Source of the DNA: Sphingopyxis terrae subsp. terrae NBRC 15098
GTDB lineage: Bacteria > Pseudomonadota > Alphaproteobacteria > Sphingomonadales > Sphingomonadaceae
Assembly: GCF_001610975.1 (NCBI RefSeq)
Contig: NZ_CP013342.1
Coordinates: 1,302,001-1,366,000 of the forward strand
Length of the DNA: 64,000 nucleotides
Direction of reading: 5' to 3'
A program made the position numbers and the translations under genes. The stretch's first letter is position 1, and each line of letters begins with the position of its first letter. A model generated the notes under the pieces. The model did no database searches, was not told where the DNA came from, and worked only from the letters and a program-made list of their open reading frames with translations. Positions 8,311 to 15,409 of this stretch are shown one piece after another.

Positions 8311-9981
8311 GTGACATCGACCATGACCACCATCGCGCAATATCTTTCAGAGCATGGCCCATCGCGCTCGTCGCTGATTGTCGAGGCGCTCGTCGCTGCC
8401 GGAGCGAGCCCAGAGGCAGCGCGCCAGCGCGTCGCTCGGGTCGCAAAACCGATACGCCGCTTTCCAGTCCCGATGCTGCCCAAGCGCGAAGCCTTTCTCT
8501 ATCTCGACAAGGATCGGAACAGCGAACGCTTCTGGCAGAATTTCATTCGCGACATGCGCGCGACCAATTCGGTCTTCGCTGCATCGGTCGATGGCATGAT
8601 CGCACGCGGCGGCCTCATCCGTGCCGACCAATTCGCGTCGATCAGCGGCGCGACGGTCATCCCGCAGCGCGGACAGCTGCCGGTCGAGACGGTCGCGCAA
8701 CGCCTGATCGCCGCAGGGTTCATCAAGGAAATACATAATATCGACCACGGCCGATGTTTCGAGCTCGCGCCGTCGCTGGCTTTCGGCACGCCTGCCGGAC
8801 TAAGGGCCCGCGACCTCACAGAGGGGATTCTGCTCGACGGAATGCGCGAATGGGCGAGGAAGATCGGATTTGCGAGCTACAATCTGATCCGCATCCGCGG
8901 CGACGAAGAACTCCAGCCCATCGGCCCCTTCGCCTTCGATTTCGCCGGCCCGAGCTACCTGCTTCCGCTCCAGGGTCCCGGCGGCAAGCCCGGCTTCATT
9001 GTCGCCGACGTGTTCGCTGAGGGGCGGCTTACCGCCGACGAAATCCAGTTCTTCATCCGCAAGGCGAGGATGCTCAAGGCGACCCTCAAGAATATCGGGG
9101 TGTTGTCGATCATTGTCGCGGAAGAATTTACCGGCGAAGCAATGAAGGCTGGCCATGCCGCGGGCGTGATGCTCGCCACGCCGAAAGATCTGTTCGGCAA
9201 ACGGGTTGGGGTGGCGATTGCGTCACTATGCGAAGTCCTAAAAAATGCCGCCAAATATGCATCGTCCAGTCCTGAGCGGCTCACATACCTCCTCGACAAT
9301 TTGCTCGACATCGAGGGACGCAGCCTCAACCTGCGCGGCATCCTATTCGAGTTAGTGGTCGGCTACCTCGCCCGGCGAAGCGCTATCTCTATCGATATGG
9401 GGGTTACCGCGCGAAATCCTGCGACCGGCCAGACCGCGGACATAGACGTTCAGGCCATCACCCAGCAGTCGAGCGCGGTGACAGCGATCGAATGTAAAGG
9501 CAAAGAGCCCGGCGGATCACTGTCGCGCGCTGAGGTCGAAATCTGGCTCAAAAAGATTCCGATCTTTCGTGCGCACTATGCGAACCATGCCGCCCTACGA
9601 GAAGCCGAACATCGCTTCGAGATATGGACGAGCGGAACGATCGATGCCGACGCTCTCTATCTTCTCAAGGAAGAAAAGGCCAAGCGGTCCAAGGCGCCGA
9701 TCGACTGGAAGGACGGGGATGCGGTTCTTGCGTTGGCGCGTGCCGGAAAGGAAAAGGGTATCGCCGACGCGCTCAACCAACATTTTTTCAAACACCCGTT
9801 CGCCGAGGTCGGCAAGACGCTCGCGGCCGAAAATCCTCCAGAGTTCAATTTCCCGTCGTTCATGATGCCTGCTTTCAAGCCAGACACGGGACCCGGCCCC
9901 TCGGGGCTGCCCGCCCTTCCCGACCTTTCGGGGATGGTCACCGAATGCTCACTCGACGACGAACTAAAGGGCGCGAAATAG
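8311..9981 (+). CDS. Unrecognised protein with PD-(D/E)xK nuclease-like core
   Basis: 556 residues, no family recognised by name. The first 60 residues look like a winged-helix segment (EALVAAGASPEAARQRVARV). A restriction-endonuclease-like core is suggested near residues 345-400: a helix glutamate (FELVVGYLARR, E347), strand aspartates (ADIDVQA, D377/D379), then AIECKGK with E394-x-K396, the E...D...ExK order of PD-(D/E)xK nucleases. This is an inference from motif spacing. The start is ambiguous (GTG 8311 or ATG 8323) with no clear Shine-Dalgarno; upstream DNA (8230-8310) is AT-rich. The neighbourhood of AbiE, PIN and HEPN genes fits a defence role. Confidence 0.6.
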   Translation: MTSTMTTIAQYLSEHGPSRSSLIVEALVAAGASPEAARQRVARVAKPIRRFPVPMLPKREAFLYLDKDRNSERFWQNFIRDMRATNSVFAASVDGMIARGGLIRADQFASISGATVIPQRGQLPVETVAQRLIAAGFIKEIHNIDHGRCFELAPSLAFGTPAGLRARDLTEGILLDGMREWARKIGFASYNLIRIRGDEELQPIGPFAFDFAGPSYLLPLQGPGGKPGFIVADVFAEGRLTADEIQFFIRKARMLKATLKNIGVLSIIVAEEFTGEAMKAGHAAGVMLATPKDLFGKRVGVAIASLCEVLKNAAKYASSSPERLTYLLDNLLDIEGRSLNLRGILFELVVGYLARRSAISIDMGVTARNPATGQTADIDVQAITQQSSAVTAIECKGKEPGGSLSRAEVEIWLKKIPIFRAHYANHAALREAEHRFEIWTSGTIDADALYLLKEEKAKRSKAPIDWKDGDAVLALARAGKEKGIADALNQHFFKHPFAEVGKTLAAENPPEFNFPSFMMPAFKPDTGPGPSGLPALPDLSGMVTECSLDDELKGAK

Positions 9982-10124
9982 CCTCGCGGTCCGCAGGAAT
10001 TTGACTCGATCTGGACCTATCTCCGCACAGCCGGCTTGCAAGCGACAGGGGCAAAGCTATGCTTTGAGGTGCATCGGGCAAGGCGCACGGTGCCAGGCGT
10101 GAGAACCTGCTTAGCTTAGTTTTC

Positions 10125-11444
10125 CTATTCCATCCTGCCGGGTGGCCGCTGCGCATGTCCAAGCCCTCGGGCTAAAGGCGGCGGCGCTTGTTCGCTAAGC
10201 AAGTTCTCAACGCCCGGCTTGCCGCCTTCGTCCCGAACGGGAAGGCGGCAGGTATGGACTTCGAGGACAAGGACAGCGAGCGACCGGGTATTGCCGGCGG
10301 CGACCCCTTGCCGCCAGAGGATTGGGAGCGCTTCGGCCGATCGGCGCGCATCGAGGCGATCTACTCCGAACACCGCCCCCAAATAACCCGCTTCTTCAAG
10401 AGCCGCGCGCCGACCCAAGATGTCGGCGACCTTGTGCAGGAAGTCTTCAGCCGCTTTGCGAGCGCGCGCGGCGGCCTCGCTGCGCTGGTCGAAGGCCCCG
10501 GAGCCTATCTCGTGAAGAGCGCCCGGATGCTCCTCGCCGAATATGGTCGCGCCGACGGGCGCCGTCACCGGTCGCAGCACGACAGTTTCAGTGACGAGCA
10601 TGCGCGTGGGTGCGGCTCGAACTTCGGCAATAAAGTCGAGAAGAGCGGGCGCGATGAACCGACCGAAATCGCGGCTTGTTTTCACGTTCGATGACAGCGA
10701 AGCCGCCGCCAATCGGCCACGGGGAATGATGCTCGCAAGCTCTTCGGCCAGCGACTGCGGGTGTCTCGCGTCGTCACCCGCGAACAAGATGACCGGAACG
10801 GAAATGACGGCAAGCTCTTCGGGATCTTTAAAGGATCGGTCGCGACCGATCGCCGCAGCCGCGGCAATGCTCTCCGCATCGGAACGCGGGATCGCCTCGC
10901 AAACCATCGCGCCGATGATCGGAGATAGATGCGGCAAGAGGGGCTCCCATCCGGCCAGAATGCCGTCACGCTGTACTCGCAAGGCGAACGCCTCCATCAT
11001 CCGGATTTCAGCCTCCTTTGCCTTATCGTCCTCGATATCCTCGATCCCGATCGCGATGACAGCCAGAACATAGGTCGGAAGATCCACCGCGAAGCGGAGT
11101 GCTATCGTCGATCCAAGTCCGGCGCCTCCGATGATGGCGCGCGAGAAACCAAGGGCGTCAAGCAACGCGACTGCATCGGATACATATTGGGCCCAAGTGT
11201 GGCGCGCCGTGTCGCGACATCGCGATCGGCCATAGCCGCGCACATCGGGAAGTATTACCGCATATTCGTCCGGGATTGTCTCGATCAGGGGCAGGAACAT
11301 TGCGTGATCGGGTCCGCCACCGTGGCATAGCAGGATCGGCGTTGGATTCTCGATCCCTGGAGCCGCCGCCGACACCCAGGCAGACAACTCACATCGATCA
11401 TCGCCCAGAAACCGGATCTCGGCCAGAGCCGCTTGCCTCGACAT
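10125..11444 (-). CDS. Alpha/beta hydrolase-fold protein with run-on C-terminus
   Basis: The first 278 or so residues are an alpha/beta hydrolase fold: oxyanion HGGG (41-44), DVRGYGRS (67-74), and the nucleophile-elbow region GGAGLGS (106-112). At the elbow the expected serine aligns with Gly109, and no catalytic histidine is evident near the end, so it may be inactive. From about residue 279 the translation continues into the antisense of a sigma-factor gene on the plus strand, giving about 160 residues of nonsense; the natural stop has evidently been lost by rearrangement near 10590-10613. AAGGAG precedes the ATG at 11444. It lies 25 nt after the methyltransferase and is probably co-transcribed with it. 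Confidence 0.6.
   Translation of the reverse strand: MSRQAALAEIRFLGDDRCELSAWVSAAAPGIENPTPILLCHGGGPDHAMFLPLIETIPDEYAVILPDVRGYGRSRCRDTARHTWAQYVSDAVALLDALGFSRAIIGGAGLGSTIALRFAVDLPTYVLAVIAIGIEDIEDDKAKEAEIRMMEAFALRVQRDGILAGWEPLLPHLSPIIGAMVCEAIPRSDAESIAAAAAIGRDRSFKDPEELAVISVPVILFAGDDARHPQSLAEELASIIPRGRLAAASLSSNVKTSRDFGRFIAPALLDFIAEVRAAPTRMLVTETVVLRPVTAPVGATIFGEEHPGALHEIGSGAFDQRSEAAARARKAAEDFLHKVADILGRRAALEEAGYLGAVFGVDRLDARRSAEALPILWRQGVAAGNTRSLAVLVLEVHTCRLPVRDEGGKPGVENLLSEQAPPPLARGLGHAQRPPGRME
10254..10694 (+). pseudogene. Truncated FecI-like ECF sigma factor
   Basis: Residues 20-105 or so of this frame resemble sigma-70 region 2 of FecI-type factors (IEAIYSEHRPQITRFFKSRA, then DLVQEVFSRF and AYLVKSARMLLAEYGR). 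Region 4, the -35-binding domain, is absent: after QHDSFSDEH the frame runs into the antisense of the hydrolase gene and stops at 10694. ATG 10254 is preceded by a purine-rich GGAAGG. A perfect 9-bp inverted repeat (GCCGCCTTC/GAAGGCGGC, 10221-10249) covers the leader. The product is unlikely to work as a sigma factor. Confidence 0.65.
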
Positions 11445-11469
11445 GATCGCCTCTCCTTCATTCTCGGGC

Positions 11470-12216
11470 CTAGGCGGTGTCTGCAGCTTCGCCGTCGCGA
11501 AGAAAGCGAGCGACGATGCAGCCATCATCGCTTATTCCGTCGCGGCGGGCATCGTCTAGAATGCCCTCCAGTTCCAGCCTCCCGATCGGGTCGTCGTCAT
11601 TTTCCAGGAGACCGCGGGCCGATCGTTCGACTTCGGCGACGTCGAGCGGCGAAAGGATAAGGCGGCAAAAATAGTCGATCGAAAATTCTTCGGCTGCAAA
11701 CATAGAGATTAGTTCGATCGCCGTGGGGCAGGCGTTGTGCACATATCCGCTCTTGCGGTCGCGCCTCTTCAGCCAGTTGTCATAGCGTCGTGCGACGCGC
11801 TGGGAAGCAAGGGTGTCGTCGAACCAGCAATCCAGGATGAGCACGGCGCAGCGCGCGACGCGCGACGCCTCGCGCAATGCTCTCGGCAAATTCTCCGTAT
11901 GATGTGCGACATAATCGAGCGTCACGACGTCGAAACTGCGGTCTTCGAATGGCAGCGCTTCGGCACGACATGAAATGACGTCCAAACCCCGGGATCGCGC
12001 GCGGACGCAAGCTTGGGTTTCCGGCTCGATCCCGACAGTGCGGGCGATGCCCGCTTCGCGCGCTGCGACGAGAAGATCGCCCGTGCCGCATCCGACGTCG
12101 AGTAAGGTTGCCGGCTTGAGAGCGACAATTTCGTCGAGCAATTGGCGCTTATATTCCCCATGGGGACGGGCGGCGGACGAACGCTTCGTGGACTGGATCA
12201 TCATGGGTAGGCGCAT
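11470..12216 (-). CDS. Class I SAM-dependent methyltransferase
   Basis: 248 residues with motif I LLDVGCGTGD (38-47), the acidic end of strand beta-2 (VGIEPE), and a FDVVTLDYVAHH motif after the PFEDRSFD segment, as in Rossmann-fold class I methyltransferases of the UbiE/small-molecule type. The substrate is unknown. It starts the operon containing the hydrolase-like gene and is divergent from an AraC-type regulator 71 nt away, which is its likely controller. A GGAG sits just upstream of the ATG. Confidence 0.8.
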   Translation of the reverse strand: MRLPMMIQSTKRSSAARPHGEYKRQLLDEIVALKPATLLDVGCGTGDLLVAAREAGIARTVGIEPETQACVRARSRGLDVISCRAEALPFEDRSFDVVTLDYVAHHTENLPRALREASRVARCAVLILDCWFDDTLASQRVARRYDNWLKRRDRKSGYVHNACPTAIELISMFAAEEFSIDYFCRLILSPLDVAEVERSARGLLENDDDPIGRLELEGILDDARRDGISDDGCIVARFLRDGEAADTA

Positions 12217-12259
12217 AAGGTCTCCGTCGATTGCGAAGACGATGCTGAGCGTTGGAGAC

Positions 12260-12287
12260 TATGTCCGATAGATGATATCAGGACATA
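12260..12287. promoter_or_regulatory. Inverted repeat between methyltransferase and AraC genes
   Basis: TATGTCC (12260-12266) and GGACATA (12281-12287) form a perfect 7-bp inverted repeat separated by 14 nt, ending immediately before the AraC-type start codon at 12288. It lies in the only intergenic space of the divergent pair and is a candidate operator. Confidence 0.45.
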
Positions 12288-13058
12288 ATGAATTCACTAT
12301 CCGACAAGAATGCTCCTTCGGTCTCGATCGAGGTGGAACGAGCCACATTCCATGCACGAAGCATCGGGGAGTGGCACCGGCACCCAGTAGTCCAACTGAT
12401 ATACCCGAGCAGGGGGGTCATGATATTGCACACCCGTGAGGGACAATGGGTCGTTCCGCCCCAGCAGGGCGTTTGGCTGCCCGCGGACCATGAGCATCGC
12501 GTCGAGACCTCGGGCGGTTTCGAGATGTACAGCATATATTGTTTCGGCAGCATTCTACGGAGGCTGCCGAAAGAAGCCGGGCTAACTTCCGTGAGCCCCT
12601 TGATGCGCGAGATCATTTTTGCGGCCGCAGGCACGGGCGCAGGGGCGCGTCAGCGGCATCTGGCCTTCCTCTTCGCCGACGAGATGGCGTTGAAAATATC
12701 GCCTGCCCTGACGATCCCGTCGGTCACAGCGCCCCGTATCGCGCAAATCGCCGCGGCACTCGATCGCAATCCCGGCGACCGGAGGAGCCTCGAAGCCTGG
12801 TCGGAGCAACTCCATATCTCGAGCCGAAGCCTTGCGCGGCTGTTCCAACGCGATACCGGAACAGGCTTTACCGCGTTTCGGAACCAGATTCGGCTCAAGG
12901 CCGCGCTCTTGCGGCTGGCGCAGGGCGAGGCGGTCACATCGATCGCGCTCGAACTCGGTTTTGGGACGGCGAGTAACTTTATCCGCTCGTTTCGCGAACT
13001 GACCGGTGTAACGCCGGCACGCTACTTTCCCGATCGCAAGCGGAATCGAGACAATTAG
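12288..13058 (+). CDS. AraC-family transcriptional regulator
   Basis: 256 residues. The N-terminal part is a cupin-like sensor (IGEWHRHPVVQLIYPSRGVM, then VVPPQQGVWLPADHEHRV), with His residues typical of the cupin fold. The C-terminal 100 residues carry two helix-turn-helix units of the AraC/XylS type (LEAWSEQLHISSRSLARLF; ALELGFGTASNFIRSFRELTG; VTPARYF). The divergent methyltransferase/hydrolase operon is its probable target; the inducer is unknown. Confidence 0.85.
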   Translation: MNSLSDKNAPSVSIEVERATFHARSIGEWHRHPVVQLIYPSRGVMILHTREGQWVVPPQQGVWLPADHEHRVETSGGFEMYSIYCFGSILRRLPKEAGLTSVSPLMREIIFAAAGTGAGARQRHLAFLFADEMALKISPALTIPSVTAPRIAQIAAALDRNPGDRRSLEAWSEQLHISSRSLARLFQRDTGTGFTAFRNQIRLKAALLRLAQGEAVTSIALELGFGTASNFIRSFRELTGVTPARYFPDRKRNRDN

Positions 13059-13146
13059 TCTCCCGCTCTCACCGAGAGTGGCTTGGCGCGCAAGTTTTTG
13101 CGCAATCGGCGCGTGACATTCTGTTTTACCTAGCTGGGAGTCGGCG

Positions 13147-13164
13147 AAGTTGTATAGACGACTT
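13147..13164. promoter_or_regulatory. HutC-type operator upstream of the GntR regulator gene
   Basis: An 18-nt near-palindrome AAGTTGTATAGACGACTT with core GTATAGAC (13152-13159), matching the GTnTAnAC pattern known for the HutC subfamily of GntR repressors. It lies about 90 nt upstream of the chosen start of a HutC-type gene, in the right place for autoregulation. Confidence 0.55.
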
Positions 13165-13254
13165 ATGAACCCTTCGCTCACTCGAAAATCCCCCGCTTCA
13201 GAATCTCGGCCCCGCGAGGCAACCCGGCCGCCCGAAGAGACGGGAGGCGAGGTG

Positions 13255-13956
13255 ATGCCCCGGTACGTCGCCATCAAGCAAAGCATTTGCGATGCAGTGC
13301 GGGACGGCCGCCTCAACCCAGGAGACCGGGTGCCGTCGGAAGCGGAGCTGGTTCAGCAGTTCGACGTTTCGCGGATGACCGCGAACCGCGCTCTACGCGA
13401 GTTGCAGGCGGCGGGCGTCGTCGTGCGGCGCGCCGGCAGCGGATCGTTCATCGCAGAGCCAAAGCCGATCGGCCAGATGATTGAAATCCGCAACATCGCC
13501 GAGGAAATCCGGGAGCGCGGTCATGCGTACCGCGCCCGCGTGATCCAGAACCGCGAAGAGCGCGCCAATGTAGAGACGGCGCCGCTGCTCGAGGTGTCCG
13601 TGGGCACGAAATTGTTCCATTCGATCATCGTCCATCACGAAGCCGAATTTCCGATACAGATAGAAGAGAGGTTCGTTCTCGCGTCGATCGCCCCCGACTA
13701 TGGCACGCTCGACTTCACGCGGATGACACCAAATGAATATCTGACGCGCATTGCACCGCTCGAACGGGTCGAGCATCGCGTTTGCTCGACGATGCCCGAC
13801 GAGCGGATGCGCGGCATGCTGGGATTGTCCGACGGCGAACCGGTGCTCCAGATGACGCGCCGGACTTGGAGCCGCTCGCGCCTTGTGTCGCATGCCTGGC
13901 TGACACACCCCGGAACACGCTTCGAGCTGTCAGCCGCCTTTTCGATCGACGATTGA
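13255..13956 (+). CDS. GntR/HutC-type transcriptional regulator
   Basis: 233 residues: an N-terminal winged HTH (YVAIKQSICDAVRDGRLNPG, SRMTANRALREL, RAGSGSFIAEP) and a C-terminal UTRA ligand domain (HSIIVHHEAEFPIQIEER; FTRMTPNEYLT; LTHPGTRFELSAAF). The overall string is very close to histidine-utilisation repressors (HutC), yet no hut enzymes occur here. ATG 13255 is chosen because GGGAGG lies 7 nt upstream; earlier TTG/ATG codons (13150, 13165) fall in or at the edge of the operator and lack a ribosome-binding site. It is tail-to-tail (6 nt) with the PepSY/TonB operon, whose promoter region carries a matching TGTATATACA palindrome. Confidence 0.85.
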   Translation: MPRYVAIKQSICDAVRDGRLNPGDRVPSEAELVQQFDVSRMTANRALRELQAAGVVVRRAGSGSFIAEPKPIGQMIEIRNIAEEIRERGHAYRARVIQNREERANVETAPLLEVSVGTKLFHSIIVHHEAEFPIQIEERFVLASIAPDYGTLDFTRMTPNEYLTRIAPLERVEHRVCSTMPDERMRGMLGLSDGEPVLQMTRRTWSRSRLVSHAWLTHPGTRFELSAAFSIDD

Positions 13957-13962
13957 GGCCGG

Positions 13963-14697
13963 TCAGCCGGTGCGGGTGACCACGACCGGCTTGCGGCGCC
14001 GGCGCAGCCAACGGAAGTCGGCTTTGCTGAAGCTTTTGAACAGCAGGTAGAAGCCGGTTCCCGACAGCCATAGTACACCGAAGGCGACGAAGATGATCAG
14101 CGGGTGGTTGAAGCTCGACCGGTTGATATAGTCCATATTGTGGAGCATCCAGAAGAAGTCCCATGTGCGCCAGGTATCGCCGCGCATCACGAGAAAGCGG
14201 GCGGTATCGAGCGAGACATAGGCGCTGCTGTTCTCGTCGTCCGCGAAATCGACGCGCCACATCGCCCCCTCATGATCGCGCGATTCGAGGTTCGGCTTGG
14301 CGATTACGCTCACCTCTCGGATCGGCGCCTCGTTCATCATGGAGGCGACTTCGCGCGCCATGGCCTCGTCGACCCGGATGTGCTCGCCGCTTGTCGCGTC
14401 GACGAGACGGACGCCTTTTGCGGAGCGCACTTCATAGACCGGCCGGGTTCCGAGATCGCGAAGGATCACGCCCGTGACAGGTTCGCCGCGCGGCAGGGCC
14501 GCCACGTCGAAATATTCCCCCGGTGGCAGTGGATGCGCATGCGACATCCCGCCGCCGTGCCCGCCGACCTTATCCTTGTCGAGCAGCGCCATCACCGATC
14601 CGCTGAGCGCCCAGAGCAGGAACTGGAGACCCAGGATCAGCCCGACCCATTTGTGGATGCGCCGGAAGAAGAGCGGCGTCAGTCGGATGCGTTTCAT
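13963..14697 (-). CDS. PepSY-TM domain membrane protein (second of pair)
   Basis: 244 residues. An N-terminal membrane helix (RRIHKWVGLILGLQFLLWAL), a periplasmic PepSY-like domain, and a C-terminal pair of helices after WMLHNMDY. His residues adjacent to the helices (IHKW, LHNMDY) are conserved in PepSY-TM proteins, several of which accompany TonB receptors and are thought to reduce or process imported metal chelates. Start at 14697 overlaps the stop of the preceding paralogue by 4 nt (ATGA). A second in-frame ATG at 14742 lies inside that gene. An Gly/His-rich stretch (GGHGGGMSHAHP) follows the first helix. Confidence 0.8.
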   Translation of the reverse strand: MKRIRLTPLFFRRIHKWVGLILGLQFLLWALSGSVMALLDKDKVGGHGGGMSHAHPLPPGEYFDVAALPRGEPVTGVILRDLGTRPVYEVRSAKGVRLVDATSGEHIRVDEAMAREVASMMNEAPIREVSVIAKPNLESRDHEGAMWRVDFADDENSSAYVSLDTARFLVMRGDTWRTWDFFWMLHNMDYINRSSFNHPLIIFVAFGVLWLSGTGFYLLFKSFSKADFRWLRRRRKPVVVTRTG

Positions 14698-15398
14698 GCC
14701 TGCTTCCTCTTGCGGCGTTTGAAGGACCAGATCAGCAACCACGCCCCGCTGATCGCCATCGCGAAGACGCTCCAGGTCGCGACGCGGAGCAACGGGTTGT
14801 TGACGTCGGTCCGCTCATCATAGTCCATGATGTGGAGCATCCACGCGAAGTCGAACACGCGCCACAATGCGTGCCGGCGCGAGATAAGCTCACCGGTCGT
14901 CGGCGACAGATAGAGCGTCGGGCGGTTCCAGCCCTCGAACTCGACCTGCCAATAGGGCGGCTTGCGCGACTGCATTTCCTGTGGCGCTTCGGTCAACAGC
15001 CGCACCGACACGATCTTGCCGTCGCCGGTGTAGATGCGCCGCGCCTGCTCGCGGACCTGGGACTCGGTAAGCGCAGGCAGCGGCGCACCCGAGCGGGCAT
15101 CGAACAGCCGCGCCCCTTCGGGAGTTTCAGCGCGCCAGACGGGGCGATCGAAGAACCGCTGCAAGCGAACCTCGGACGCACCGGGCGCGGCCGCAACGAT
15201 CCGCGACGGCGGCGCGAGGCCCGCGAGGTCGAAGGGCTGAACCATCGGCGCGCGCACGAGATGGTCGCCATGGATGGTGTCGATATGCACGACCACCATG
15301 TAGAAGCCGGTCAGCGTCCAGAGCAGCGCCTGGACGCCGACCACCAAGGCCAGCCATTTATGCGTTCGCCGGACGAGCAGCGGCCAACGGATCGCCAT
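14694..15398 (-). CDS. PepSY-TM domain membrane protein (first of pair)
   Basis: 234 residues, clearly homologous to the next gene: RRTHKWLALVVGVQALLWTL at the N-terminal helix and FDFAWMLHIMDYDER before the C-terminal helix. Between them lies a periplasmic PepSY-like region (SQVREQARRIYTGDGKIVSV). It starts 11 nt after the TonB receptor stop and overlaps the next gene by ATGA, so the three genes form one transcription unit. Proposed role: inner-membrane partner of the receptor, perhaps in metal or chelate reduction; this is inference from context. Confidence 0.8.
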   Translation of the reverse strand: MAIRWPLLVRRTHKWLALVVGVQALLWTLTGFYMVVVHIDTIHGDHLVRAPMVQPFDLAGLAPPSRIVAAAPGASEVRLQRFFDRPVWRAETPEGARLFDARSGAPLPALTESQVREQARRIYTGDGKIVSVRLLTEAPQEMQSRKPPYWQVEFEGWNRPTLYLSPTTGELISRRHALWRVFDFAWMLHIMDYDERTDVNNPLLRVATWSVFAMAISGAWLLIWSFKRRKRKQA

Positions 15399-15409
15399 AT
15401 CGATTACCC

